Positions 15,715-24,476 of a DNA stretch of 64,000 nt are shown here, piece after piece; position 1 is the first letter of the stretch; each line of letters begins with the position of its first letter. This stretch comes from Campylobacter showae (GTDB lineage Bacteria > Campylobacterota > Campylobacteria > Campylobacterales > Campylobacteraceae). A program made the translations under genes and the position numbers. Location of the stretch: assembly GCF_004803815.1 (NCBI RefSeq), contig NZ_CP012544.1, positions 930,001 to 994,000 on the forward strand, read 5' to 3'. The notes beneath the pieces were generated by a model. It made no database searches. It saw only the letters and a program-made list of their open reading frames with translations, and was not told the DNA's origin.

Positions 15715-17882
15715 TAAAACCTCCTTATTTCTATATTGATTTCATTTAGATTTGAATTTTCGTCCAGACACCCGAGCTTATGTTTGCCTTGTGTTAAATT
15801 TAAGGTATTTTCGCTCGCGTTGTTTACTTTTTCCCACTCGTTTTCGTCGATCTTGAGATATATCTCATCGCCGATATAAGCGTAGCATTTTAGCATAACT
15901 TTAGTTAAATTTTCATCGCTTAGCAGAATTTGATTATTTGACGGCGTTGCAACGAGAGGTTTATAGCTTTTAAATTTATAGTAACAAGGACTCTCTTTGA
16001 TATCTTCTTGAGTAATCGCGCCGTTTTTTAGTAAAAATCCTACCTCATCGCCTCTGATACTCTCGCAGATATCTTTTAGTGCAACGCCCTCTATTTGCCA
16101 GTCATCCTCTTCATCTCTACACTCTTTAAATTTAAACGCATCAAGGCATGTTTTTTTGCTCTCAATGCCGCCTGGCGCGCTCATGAAAGACAGTTTTTGC
16201 TTTTGAGCTAGCAGTTTAAAGACGTCAAAAACCGTGCGAGACGCGTCGCTAAATCCGCTTAAATTTTGCGTCTTTTTGCCGTTAAAGTTGCCAAACCACA
16301 CCGCAACCGTGTAGTCGTTATTTACGCCGATCGTATAGATATCGCGCGAGCCGTAGCTGGTGCCGGTTTTAAAGGCGATTTGAGGCGTGTCTTTTGCGTA
16401 TTGCCACGCGACGCCCAGATAGCTTCTTGACGCGCTTGAGAGCATTTTTGAGGTTAGATACGCGCTTTGCGGGCTGATTAGCCGTCCGTAGCCTAGTATC
16501 GTCTTGCCCGCGACTTCAAGTGGTTTTAGCTCGCCGCCGTTTGCGTAGATCGTGTAGAGGTGGGCTAAGCTTAGCAGGCTCATCTCCGCACTTCCAAGCG
16601 CGATACTGTCGGCGTAAAATTCCTTTGAATAACTCACTAAATGCACGTGAGAAAGCAGCTCGTAAAGAGAGTTTTCGCCCAGTTTGTTGTTTAGGCTAAC
16701 GGCCGGGATATTTAGGCTAAGTGCCAGCGCCTCGGTCGCTGAGATGATACCAAAAAACCTGCTGTCGTAGTTTTTAGGCGCGTACTCTCCGAGGAAAATT
16801 TCTGTATCTATCATCTGGCTTTTTGGCGTGATGAAACCCTCGTCAAGTCCTAGCGAAAATATAAACGGCTTTAGCGTCGAGCCCACATTTCTGCTCATCG
16901 TTACGCCGTCGTTTTGCCCCTGCGGAGCGTACCAGTCGTGCGAGCCCACGTAGGCCGCTACGCTCATATTTTTGTTGTCGATTATTATTCCAGCGGCGTT
17001 ATAGGCGTCTTTTGATTTTAGCGAGGTAGCCGTATTTTTTAGCGCGTTTTCGAGTAAAATTTGCAAATTTAGATCCAAATTTGAGTGCGTAATGCCGTTT
17101 TTTAGAGCCTGTGCGGCGTAGTGCCTGGCCTTATAAACGGCGTCGTAGCGTTTGTTTTTAAAAGGCTCCCTTTGCGCCCTTTGAAAAGCGCTTTGATCTA
17201 TCACGCCTGCTTTATAAAGCAGTTTTGCGACGCGGTTTTTTAGCGCGTTGATGTTTGATTTTTTATCTAGGCGGTTGGCGTTTGGATTTTTTGGGATCGT
17301 GCTTAAAAGCGCGCACTCGGCGATACTAAGCTCGCTTAAATCTTTACCGAAATAAAACCTCGCCGCAGCCGCCGCACCCTCGATATTTCCGCCGTAGGGA
17401 GCGAGATTAAAGTAAAAATTTAAAATCTCGTCCTTGCTATAGTGCCACTCAAGCTGAAGCGCGGTAAAGATCTCTTTAAATTTGTTCGCGTAGGTGCGCT
17501 CCTCTCGCTTCATCATGCGCGCGACTTGCATAGTGATCGTGGATGCGCCGATGCGGTTAGAGTGCGTGAGATTATGCGCGGCAGCGCGGATCATAGCAAA
17601 TGGATTTACACCGATGTGGTAGTAAAAAAATTTATCCTCAAACAAAAGAACGCTATCTTTTAGCGTCTGCGGGATGTTTTTAGCCTCAAATCTCCAAATT
17701 TCGTCGCTGCTAGGCCGAAGGGCGACGATCTGGCCGTTTTTGTCAAAAAGTATGAACGAATTTTCCCGCTTTAGCGCTTTGACGTCGAGCGGGTAGGCGA
17801 AGTCAAGCACCAAAAAAGCTACAAAGCAGAGCAGGGCGACTGCGGCGAAGTATTTGATAAATTTAGCTAAAACTCTTTTCAT
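15714..17882 (-). CDS. pbpC: Penicillin-binding protein 1C
   Basis: 722 residues from the ATG at 17882. A single N-terminal anchor helix is followed by a glycosyltransferase-51 domain (EDKFFYYHIGVNPFAMIRA; about residues 50-220). The transpeptidase domain has SxxK (STLK, Ser335), SLN and KTGTS motifs, and there is a C-terminal BiPBP_C domain. It would polymerise glycan strands and has a penicillin-binding fold. A start 24 codons upstream (17954) would run through the fumC promoter and has no support. The chosen ATG lies 7 bases after a TATAAT box, suggesting a leaderless message. It is coupled to the alpha-2-macroglobulin gene downstream. Confidence 0.92.
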   Translation of the reverse strand: MKRVLAKFIKYFAAVALLCFVAFLVLDFAYPLDVKALKRENSFILFDKNGQIVALRPSSDEIWRFEAKNIPQTLKDSVLLFEDKFFYYHIGVNPFAMIRAAAHNLTHSNRIGASTITMQVARMMKREERTYANKFKEIFTALQLEWHYSKDEILNFYFNLAPYGGNIEGAAAAARFYFGKDLSELSIAECALLSTIPKNPNANRLDKKSNINALKNRVAKLLYKAGVIDQSAFQRAQREPFKNKRYDAVYKARHYAAQALKNGITHSNLDLNLQILLENALKNTATSLKSKDAYNAAGIIIDNKNMSVAAYVGSHDWYAPQGQNDGVTMSRNVGSTLKPFIFSLGLDEGFITPKSQMIDTEIFLGEYAPKNYDSRFFGIISATEALALSLNIPAVSLNNKLGENSLYELLSHVHLVSYSKEFYADSIALGSAEMSLLSLAHLYTIYANGGELKPLEVAGKTILGYGRLISPQSAYLTSKMLSSASRSYLGVAWQYAKDTPQIAFKTGTSYGSRDIYTIGVNNDYTVAVWFGNFNGKKTQNLSGFSDASRTVFDVFKLLAQKQKLSFMSAPGGIESKKTCLDAFKFKECRDEEDDWQIEGVALKDICESIRGDEVGFLLKNGAITQEDIKESPCYYKFKSYKPLVATPSNNQILLSDENLTKVMLKCYAYIGDEIYLKIDENEWEKVNNASENTLNLTQGKHKLGCLDENSNLNEINIEIRRF

Positions 17883-17888
17883 TTTGCG

Positions 17889-17894
17889 ATTATA
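17889..17894 (-). promoter_or_regulatory. pbpC promoter -10, possibly leaderless
   Basis: GATATAAT on the minus strand puts TATAAT at 17894-17889, with T-rich periodicity upstream. A start 7 bases downstream falls on the A of the pbpC ATG (17882). No ribosome-binding site precedes that ATG. Confidence 0.5.
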
Positions 17895-17943
17895 TCGAAT
17901 TTGCGCGTAAAATCTCGAAAGATTAAATTTATGATAATTGATA

Positions 17944-17949
17944 TATAAT
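17944..17949 (+). promoter_or_regulatory. fumC promoter -10
   Basis: TATAAT at 17944-17949 in a T/A-rich context, 35 bases before the fumC ATG. AAAGGAGA (about 17970-17977) is the ribosome-binding site. It is divergent from the pbpC promoter. Confidence 0.55.
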
Positions 17950-17983
17950 TTCAAATACTAATTTAAGTAAAGGAGATAAAGAC

Positions 17984-19411
17984 ATGGAGTATAGAGTAGA
18001 AAAAGACACGATGGGCGAGGTAAAGGTACCAAATGATAAATATTGGGGTGCGCAGACACAGCGCAGCCATGAAAATTTCGAGATCGGAGTAGGGCTAGAG
18101 ACGATGCCAAAAGAGGTCATAGAGGGCTTTGCCTATCTAAAAAAGGCGTGCGCTCTGGTAAATCGCAAGCTAGGCCGCCTAGACGAGCCTCGCACGGAGG
18201 CGATCGCGCAGGCGTGCGATGAAATTTTAAACGGCAAGCTGGATGGGAACTTCCCTTTAGTCGTGTGGCAGACGGGCTCGGGCACGCAGTCAAATATGAA
18301 TTTAAACGAGGTCGTTTCAAACCGCGCGATGGAGATTTTGGGGCTAAATTTCCGCGATAAGGCGGCGCTGGACGCTAAAGACGCAAAATTCGTGCATCCA
18401 AACGATCACGTAAATAAAGGCCAGAGCTCAAACGACACCTATCCTACGGCGATGCGAATAGCTTTTGTGCTAGAGCTTCAAAAAAAACTACTGCCCGCGA
18501 TAGAAAAGCTTGAAGCGACGCTGGATAAAAAGACCGCCGAGTTTGCAAAGATCGTAAAGATCGGCCGCACTCACCTGCAAGACGCCACGCCGCTCACGCT
18601 AGGACAGGAATTTAGCGGCTACGCGCATATGCTAAAGGCGAGCAAGGCGCAGATCCTAGCTACCGTGCCGTTTTTGCAGGAGCTTGCTATCGGCGGCACA
18701 GCGGTGGGCACCGGGCTAAACTCGCACCCGAAATTTAGCGAGATGGTAAGCGACGAGCTAAACGCGCTAACGGGCACGGCGTTTAAATTTAAATCCCATC
18801 CGAATAAATTTCACGGCCTAACCAGCCACGACGCCGAGGTGTTTTTAAGCGGCGCGTTAAACGGTCTGGCGGCAAATTTGATGAAGATCGCAAACGACGT
18901 GCGCTGGCTAGCAAGCGGGCCTAGGTGCGGTATCGGCGAGATAAACATCCCCGAAAACGAGCCGGGAAGCTCGATAATGCCGGGCAAGGTAAATCCGACG
19001 CAGTGCGAAGCCGTCACGATGGTAGCGGCGCAGGTGATGGGCAACCACGTCGCGATTTCCGTCGCTGCAAGCCAGGGAAACTTCGAGCTAAACGTCTTTA
19101 AGCCGGTGCTTACCTACAACCTCATCCAAAGCATCCGCCTGCTAAGCGACGCGATGAACAGCTTTGAAAAACACTGCGCTTGCGGCATCAGCGCAAACGC
19201 CGCGAAAATCGACAAGCTACTGCACGAGAGCCTAATGCTAGTAACCGCGCTAAATCCGCACATCGGCTACGCAAATGCCGCCAAGATCGCCAAAACCGCG
19301 CATCATAACGGCACTACGCTGCGCGAGGAAGCGATAAAATCGGGCATACTAACCGCCGAGGAATTTGACGCGTGGGTGGTGCCTGAGGATATGATCGCGC
19401 CGAAGGAATAA
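17984..19411 (+). CDS. fumC: Fumarate hydratase, class II
   Basis: 475 residues, standard for oxygen-stable class II fumarase. It has [38 protein letters not shown] and the signature [13 protein letters not shown], which carries the mobile catalytic Ser loop. It interconverts fumarate and malate in the cytoplasm. The TGSGTQ / NPTQCEA details favour fumarase over aspartase (aspA). It has its own promoter and a strong ribosome-binding site, and is likely a single-gene unit ending at the 19430-19462 hairpin. Malate dehydrogenase and other TCA genes lie 24-29 kb downstream. Confidence 0.95.
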   Translation: MEYRVEKDTMGEVKVPNDKYWGAQTQRSHENFEIGVGLETMPKEVIEGFAYLKKACALVNRKLGRLDEPRTEAIAQACDEILNGKLDGNFPLVVWQTGSGTQSNMNLNEVVSNRAMEILGLNFRDKAALDAKDAKFVHPNDHVNKGQSSNDTYPTAMRIAFVLELQKKLLPAIEKLEATLDKKTAEFAKIVKIGRTHLQDATPLTLGQEFSGYAHMLKASKAQILATVPFLQELAIGGTAVGTGLNSHPKFSEMVSDELNALTGTAFKFKSHPNKFHGLTSHDAEVFLSGALNGLAANLMKIANDVRWLASGPRCGIGEINIPENEPGSSIMPGKVNPTQCEAVTMVAAQVMGNHVAISVAASQGNFELNVFKPVLTYNLIQSIRLLSDAMNSFEKHCACGISANAAKIDKLLHESLMLVTALNPHIGYANAAKIAKTAHHNGTTLREEAIKSGILTAEEFDAWVVPEDMIAPKE

Positions 19412-19429
19412 ATTGACGCTTTACTTTTG

Positions 19430-19462
19430 GGCTCGGCGAAATTTGGGCGTTTTTGCCGAGCC
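19430..19462 (+). terminator. Hairpin downstream of fumC
   Basis: GGCTCGGC (19430-19437) and GCCGAGCC (19455-19462) form a perfect 8-bp stem 19 bases after the fumC stop. The T run lies in the loop rather than after the stem, so termination efficiency is uncertain. Confidence 0.5.
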
Positions 19463-19557
19463 TAAGTAAAATCCGTAAATTTGAGAGTGAAATTTACGGT
19501 TGCGTCTTAAAATTTACTCAAATTTGCCGATATACTTTTAAATTTAAAGGCGCGGCG

Positions 19558-19944
19558 ATGGATGTAAAATTAAACATAAATTTAAACTCAAATTTGATGA
19601 GCGTCGGCAAAAGCTCTGCAGCGACTAGCGCGGTAAATTTAAACGCGGGCGCGCTAAATTTAAAAAGCGGCGATAGGGGCGATATCTTGCGCGGCGCGTC
19701 AAATTTGCCTAGCGGCGCAAACGAGGCAGAAAGCAGCGCAGATATCTTAAAAAAACAGCTAGAAAAACTACAAAAACGGCTAAAAGAGCTTGAAGCCGCG
19801 ATAAAGCGAATAAAAGCGAGCAAAAATCCATACGCAAAGGATATGGCGGCCTCGCTCGAGACGCAAAAGGGGGCTGTTTTTGCGCAGATAATGCAAATAA
19901 GCGCGCGAATTTTAGAGATGCAAGGCAGCCAGAGTAAAATTTGA
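19558..19944 (+). CDS. Small coiled-coil protein of unknown function
   Basis: 128 residues from the ATG at 19558, preceded by AAAGG. A longer in-frame extension to 19453 has no ribosome-binding site and runs back toward the fumC hairpin, so it is not preferred. Residues 1-58 are low-complexity, rich in N, S, L, A and G, and encoded by repeated AAATTT DNA. Residues 60-100 form a Lys/Glu/Leu-rich coiled coil (KKQLEKLQKRLKELEAAIKR), and the rest is helical. It resembles FlxA-type small coiled-coil proteins in general character only. No signal peptide. Function unknown. Confidence 0.6.
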   Translation: MDVKLNINLNSNLMSVGKSSAATSAVNLNAGALNLKSGDRGDILRGASNLPSGANEAESSADILKKQLEKLQKRLKELEAAIKRIKASKNPYAKDMAASLETQKGAVFAQIMQISARILEMQGSQSKI

Positions 19945-20237
19945 CGCCATAAATTTGCAAATTTAAGAAATAGGACGATTTTGATTTTAAAATATCAAAA
20001 TGTAAAAACGATTTATTAAATCTATTTTTATACTTTAATTATTTTTAGGACTTTTCTCGCAAAAATGACACTAAAATAATAATATACTTAATCATAAAAA
20101 CTAATACTTTTACTAAATATAGAATTTTAATTTTTAGTTGTAATATTTCAATATTTAAAGCTATTTGATAATGATTAAAGACAAATTTACTCTGTTATCA
20201 AAAATGTCAAAATGCAAATTTCACCAAAGGAGAGAGC
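19945..20237 (+). promoter_or_regulatory. AT-rich control region of the hydrogenase operon
   Basis: 293 bases, clearly more AT-rich than their surroundings, without a gene. A TATAGAAT -10 candidate lies at 20118-20125. TTGATAATGATTA at 20165-20177 resembles half of a Fur box and also a generic AT-rich metal-regulator site. The hydA ribosome-binding site AAAGGAGAG is at about 20225. Operator identity is not proven; nikR is encoded in the same locus. Confidence 0.45.
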
Positions 20238-21386
20238 ATGAAAGATGACGTCCTAGTTAGGATAAACGAGAGGCTTAACGTGCTTGCCACGCTTCCGACT
20301 TTTAAAAACGGTTCAATCGGCGAAGCTTTAAAGAAAAGCGGATTTAGCAGGCGAGATTTTATGAAGTGGGCCGGCGCGATGACGGCGTTTATGGCGCTGC
20401 CTGCATCTATGGCGCCGACCGTAGCTAGAGCCGCCGAGCTTAGCGACAGGCTGCCCGTGATATGGCTACATATGGCCGAGTGCACCGGATGTAGCGAGAG
20501 TTTGCTTCGCACCGATGCGCCGAGTATAGATAGCTTGATTTTTGATTACATCAGCCTCGAGTATCATGAAACCGTGATGGCTGCGGCAGGCTGGCAGGCT
20601 GAGGAAAACCTAGAAAGTGCGATCGAAAAATACAAAGACAGATACATCCTGCTAGTCGAGGGCGGCATACCTACGGGCGATACGGAAAACTATCTAACGG
20701 TCGGTCCTTTGGGTCTTAGCGGCCTTCATCACGCAAAGCACGCGAGCGAAAACGCCGCGGCGATATTTGCTATCGGCACCTGTTCGAGCTTTGGCGGTAT
20801 ACAAGCGGCAAAGCCAAATCCGTCAAATTCCGTAGGCCTATCAAAAGTAACCTCAAAACCCGTTATAAACGTCCCGGGATGTCCTCCTAGCGAGAAAAAT
20901 ATCGTGGGCAACGTCCTCCACTACATACTTTTCGGTACTTTGCCCGCACTTGACGTATTTAACCGTCCAAAATGGGCTTACGGACTTAGGATTCACGATC
21001 TTTGCGAGCGAAGAGGGCATTTTGACGCGGGCGAGTTCGTGCAGACCTTTGGCGACGAGGGCGCAAAAAACGGCTACTGCCTCTATAAAGTCGGCTGCAA
21101 AGGCCCATATACGTTTAATAACTGCTCTCGCGAGAGATTTAATCAGCATACTAGCTGGCCTGTGCAAGCAGGCCACGGCTGCATAGGTTGCTCGGAGCCT
21201 GATTTTTGGGATACGATGGGGCCTTTTGAGGAGCCGATGGCAGATAGGTTGTTTAACACGGTTTTGGGTCTAGGCGCCGATAACGTCAGCGATAAAATCG
21301 GCATCGGAGTGCTGGCGCTCGCAGGCATCGGTATAGCAGCGCACGCCGCGATAAGCATTTTTGCTAAAGACAAGGAGGAGGCGTAA
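20238..21386 (+). CDS. hydA: [NiFe]-hydrogenase small subunit
   Basis: 382 residues. A twin-arginine signal (SRRDFMK, residues 37-43, then a hydrophobic stretch to ARA at 65) exports the folded complex. ECTGCSES (Cys82, Cys85) and later cysteines (CPPSEKN, the CYLYKVGCKGP and NNCSRERFN regions, GCIGCSEPDFWD) ligate the three Fe-S clusters. A C-terminal helix (about 350-372) anchors it to the membrane. It passes electrons from the Ni-Fe site of HydB to cytochrome b HydC, as in Wolinella and Helicobacter uptake hydrogenases. AAAGGAGAG precedes the ATG. First gene of the operon, two bases before hydB. Confidence 0.96.
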   Translation: MKDDVLVRINERLNVLATLPTFKNGSIGEALKKSGFSRRDFMKWAGAMTAFMALPASMAPTVARAAELSDRLPVIWLHMAECTGCSESLLRTDAPSIDSLIFDYISLEYHETVMAAAGWQAEENLESAIEKYKDRYILLVEGGIPTGDTENYLTVGPLGLSGLHHAKHASENAAAIFAIGTCSSFGGIQAAKPNPSNSVGLSKVTSKPVINVPGCPPSEKNIVGNVLHYILFGTLPALDVFNRPKWAYGLRIHDLCERRGHFDAGEFVQTFGDEGAKNGYCLYKVGCKGPYTFNNCSRERFNQHTSWPVQAGHGCIGCSEPDFWDTMGPFEEPMADRLFNTVLGLGADNVSDKIGIGVLALAGIGIAAHAAISIFAKDKEEA

Positions 21387-21388
21387 AA

Positions 21389-23107
21389 ATGAGCGAGCAA
21401 AGAATAGTAATAGACCCGATAACCAGGATAGAAGGCCACCTGCGCATAGAGGTCGTCGTAGATGAAAATAACGTAGTTAAAGAGGCCTACTCGGGCTCGA
21501 CGCTCTGGCGCGGCATAGAGCAGGTCGTAAAGGGGCGCGATCCGAGGGATGCGGGATTTTTCATGCAGAGGATTTGCGGCGTTTGTACGTTTTCGCACTA
21601 CCGCGCGGGCATCATGGCCGTCGAGAATGCGTTAGGTATCACGCCTCCGCTAAACGCGCAGCTAACGCGCACGCTGATGAATAACGCCCTTTATATGCAC
21701 GATCACGTGGTGCATTTTTATCAGCTTCACGGCCTTGACTGGGCGGACGTGGTTTCGGCTCTAAGCGCGGACGTACGCAAGGCTAGCGACGAAGCGTTTA
21801 AATACTGCGATACGCCGTATGCGACCGGCGCAGATAAACTAAAGGAGGTAAAAGAGCGCGTCGAAACCTTCGTAAAAAAAGGAAATTTAGGGCCTTTTGC
21901 CAACGCCTACTGGGGACATCCGACCTATAAATTTACGCCTGAGCAAAATTTGATCGTGCTTTCGCACTATTTAGAGTGTCTAAGGATACAAAGGACGGTA
22001 GCGCAGATGATGGCGATATTTGGCTCCAAAAACCCGCATCCCCAAAGCCTAACTGTGGGCGGCGTGACCTGCGTCATGGACTTGCTAGATCCTGCAAGAC
22101 TGGGCGAATATCTAACCAAATTTCAAGAAACGGCCGATTTTATTAACAGGGCGTATTATCCAGATCTCGTCATGGCCGCTAAAGCCTACGGCAGCGAGCC
22201 AAGCGTACTAAAGGACGTTGGCGTGTCAAATTTGTTCGCTTATGATGAGTTTTTAGTCGGTAGAAACGAGTATCTAATCCAAGGCGGAGTTATCCTAAAC
22301 GGCGATATCAGCAAGGTTTACGAAGTAGACGGCGATAAGATCACCGAGGAAGCCACTCGCGCATGGTATAAAAACCCGGCCCCGCTGCATCCGTACGACG
22401 GACAGACCGAGCCAAACTATACAGGCCTAAAAGATATGAAAACCCTAGACGGTCACGGCAAGGAGGTAGATACTAAGGTATTTGACGAAAAAGGCAAATA
22501 CAGCTGGATCAAAGCTCCTCGCTATGAGGGCAAACCGATGCAGGTGGGGCCTCTTGCCAGCATCGCGATAAACTACGCCAAAGGCAACGAGCGCGTGGTA
22601 AAGATCGTAGATAAATTCTTAAAAGACTCTGGACTTCCGCTTGAGGCGGTATTTTCTACGCTGGGTAGAACCGCAACCAGGATGCTAGAGGCCAAACTGG
22701 TAGCCGATCACGGACTAACGGCCTTTAATAGTTTAGTAGAAAATCTAAAAACCGATCAAGAAACCTGCGCAAAGTACGTCATAGATAACGGCAAAGAGTA
22801 TAAGGGAAATTTCCAAGGCAATGCCCCTCGCGGAGCGCTAAGCCACTGGTGCCGCATAAAAGACGGCGTGATAACCAACTGGCAAGCAGTCGTGCCAAGC
22901 ACATGGAATGCCTCGCCAAAAGACGCCGCAAACGTACGCGGAAGCTACGAGGAGTGCCTCATCGGGCTAAAGATCGCCGATCTAACCAAGCCGCTTGAGA
23001 TCATACGTAAGATCCACTCCTACGATCCTTGTATCGCATGCGCCGTACACGTGATGGATGCGCGCGGCACGCAGCTGGGCGAATACAAAATCAACCCGAA
23101 TTTGTGA
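21389..23107 (+). CDS. hydB: [NiFe]-hydrogenase large subunit
   Basis: 572 residues. The Ni-Fe centre ligands are RICGVCTFSH (Cys63, Cys66) and DPCIACAVH near the C-terminus (Cys548, Cys551). Twenty or so residues after the DPCxxCxxH motif would be removed by the maturation protease (HydD). It oxidises H2 in the periplasm and is exported with HydA by the Tat pathway. The ribosome-binding site AAGGAGGAGG lies within the end of hydA. hydC follows after 11 bases. Confidence 0.97.
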   Translation: MSEQRIVIDPITRIEGHLRIEVVVDENNVVKEAYSGSTLWRGIEQVVKGRDPRDAGFFMQRICGVCTFSHYRAGIMAVENALGITPPLNAQLTRTLMNNALYMHDHVVHFYQLHGLDWADVVSALSADVRKASDEAFKYCDTPYATGADKLKEVKERVETFVKKGNLGPFANAYWGHPTYKFTPEQNLIVLSHYLECLRIQRTVAQMMAIFGSKNPHPQSLTVGGVTCVMDLLDPARLGEYLTKFQETADFINRAYYPDLVMAAKAYGSEPSVLKDVGVSNLFAYDEFLVGRNEYLIQGGVILNGDISKVYEVDGDKITEEATRAWYKNPAPLHPYDGQTEPNYTGLKDMKTLDGHGKEVDTKVFDEKGKYSWIKAPRYEGKPMQVGPLASIAINYAKGNERVVKIVDKFLKDSGLPLEAVFSTLGRTATRMLEAKLVADHGLTAFNSLVENLKTDQETCAKYVIDNGKEYKGNFQGNAPRGALSHWCRIKDGVITNWQAVVPSTWNASPKDAANVRGSYEECLIGLKIADLTKPLEIIRKIHSYDPCIACAVHVMDARGTQLGEYKINPNL

Positions 23108-23118
23108 AAGGAGCGGCT

Positions 23119-23802
23119 ATGAGCGAGCATAAATTTGACCGCAAAAGCGAGTATGAATTTTCCATCGGGCTTAGAGCGACGCACTGGATCAGGTTTTTTG
23201 CCATCACATTTTTAGTCGTGAGCGGATACTATATATCGTATGTTTTTGTTAGTCCCGAGGTCACGACCCAGCCCGTGCTGTTTATGAACGCCAAGTGGCG
23301 CGCAGCTCATCAGATCGCGGGATTTGTCCTGATAGCGTGCTTTATTTTCAAACTCTACCTATTTATATTTGATAAATACAGCCGTAAAGAGGTCGTGAGT
23401 ATCGTTGATTTTTTTAATCCCAAAGTCTGGATAGCGCAGATAAAATACTATCTGTTTTTGGGCCCGCACCCGCATCTAAAGGGCGTTTATAACCCGCTTC
23501 AGTTTGCGTCGTATTTTTTCTTTTATCTAGTGCTGTTTTTGATCTGCCTAACGGGCCTCGTGCTCTATGTACACGTCTATCACGAGGGGCTTGGCGGGCT
23601 GCTTTACGAGCCGATGAGACAGTGCGAGGAGCTCATGGGAGGGCTAGCAAACGTCCGCACGATACACCGCATCTGCATGTGGATCATCATGGTTTTTGTC
23701 GTGGCGCACGTGTATATGGCGGTATTTAACGCCGTAAAAGGCAAAAACGGAGCTATGGACGCCATCGTAAGCGGCTACAAATACGTAAAAGACGAGCACT
23801 GA
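23119..23802 (+). CDS. hydC: Hydrogenase cytochrome b subunit
   Basis: 227 residues from the ATG at 23119, supported by GAAAGGAG; a longer frame running back into hydB is rejected. Four membrane helices carry His residues suited to two b hemes (THWIRFF, AAHQIAGF, VYHEGLGG, IHRICMW and VAHVYMA regions), as in HydC/HyaC. It takes electrons from HydA and reduces the quinone pool, linking H2 oxidation to respiration. The gene ends in TGATG overlap with hydD. Confidence 0.95.
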   Translation: MSEHKFDRKSEYEFSIGLRATHWIRFFAITFLVVSGYYISYVFVSPEVTTQPVLFMNAKWRAAHQIAGFVLIACFIFKLYLFIFDKYSRKEVVSIVDFFNPKVWIAQIKYYLFLGPHPHLKGVYNPLQFASYFFFYLVLFLICLTGLVLYVHVYHEGLGGLLYEPMRQCEELMGGLANVRTIHRICMWIIMVFVVAHVYMAVFNAVKGKNGAMDAIVSGYKYVKDEH

Positions 23803-24476
23803 TGCGCGTTTTGGTGCTAGGTATCGGCAACGTGATGTTTGGCGACGAGGGCGTGGGGGTGCATTTTGTAAAAATGATGGAGCGAAACTACAAATTTAGC
23901 CCTAAAAACGGGGCTAAATTTGACTCCGTTTTAAATTTGGACGATAAATTTGACTCGACAAATTTGGATGGCGCGAACTCAAATTTAAGCGGCGATCTCG
24001 CTCGTAGCGACGGCTCCAAATTTAACGCAGACGGCGCAAATTTGGAGCTAAGATTTATCGACGGCGGCACGCTAGCTATGGCGCTCACGCCCGTTATTGC
24101 TTGGGCGGATGTTTTGATAGTCGCCGACTGTATCAGCGCCGAGGGCAGCGAGACGGGGGATGTGTATTTTTTTGGTTACGAGCAGATGCCGCCCACAATT
24201 TCCTGGAACGGCTCCGCGCACGAGGTTGAGATGCTAGAGACCTTGCGGCTCATGGAGCTTGCGGGCGATTTGCCGCGGACGAAAATTTTAGGTATCGTAC
24301 CAAAGCGCATCGAGCCTATGAGCTTTGAGCTCTCCGCGCAGGCGCAAGAGGGGGCAAATTTGATGGAAAAGACGCTTTTAAACGAGCTTTCGCGTCTTGG
24401 ATTTAGCTACGAAAAGATCGCAAATTTTAGCGTCTGCGATATCGCTTTAGAGTTTTCAAAAAAGGGCGCGATATGA
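23802..24476 (+). CDS. hydD: Hydrogenase maturation protease with internal insertion
   Basis: 224 residues, longer than the usual 160-190 of HyaD/HydD proteases. The family motifs are LGIGNVMFGDEGVGV (Glu16 is a metal ligand), FIDGGT, VADCISA (the Asp ligand) and SAHEVEMLETL (the His ligand). The protease trims the HydB C-terminus after nickel insertion. Between RNY and LELRFIDGG (about residues 31-81, bases 23892-24044) is a hydrophilic low-complexity insertion. Its DNA holds eight AAATTT hexamers spaced mostly 10-25 bases apart. The catalytic residues flank it, so the enzyme is probably still active. It overlaps hydC and hydE by 1 and 4 bases. Confidence 0.9.
   Translation: MRVLVLGIGNVMFGDEGVGVHFVKMMERNYKFSPKNGAKFDSVLNLDDKFDSTNLDGANSNLSGDLARSDGSKFNADGANLELRFIDGGTLAMALTPVIAWADVLIVADCISAEGSETGDVYFFGYEQMPPTISWNGSAHEVEMLETLRLMELAGDLPRTKILGIVPKRIEPMSFELSAQAQEGANLMEKTLLNELSRLGFSYEKIANFSVCDIALEFSKKGAI

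Noticed and set aside
17883-17954. N-terminal extension of pbpC by 24 residues
   Set aside because: It runs through the fumC promoter, has no ribosome-binding site, and the TATAAT box for pbpC lies inside it.
20185-20260. Leader ORF before hydA (ATG near 20205)
   Set aside because: It overlaps the hydA start, has no ribosome-binding site and no paired hairpins nearby.
23029-23118. N-terminal extension of hydC into hydB
   Set aside because: GAAAGGAG precedes ATG 23119 and the known HydC N-terminus starts there.
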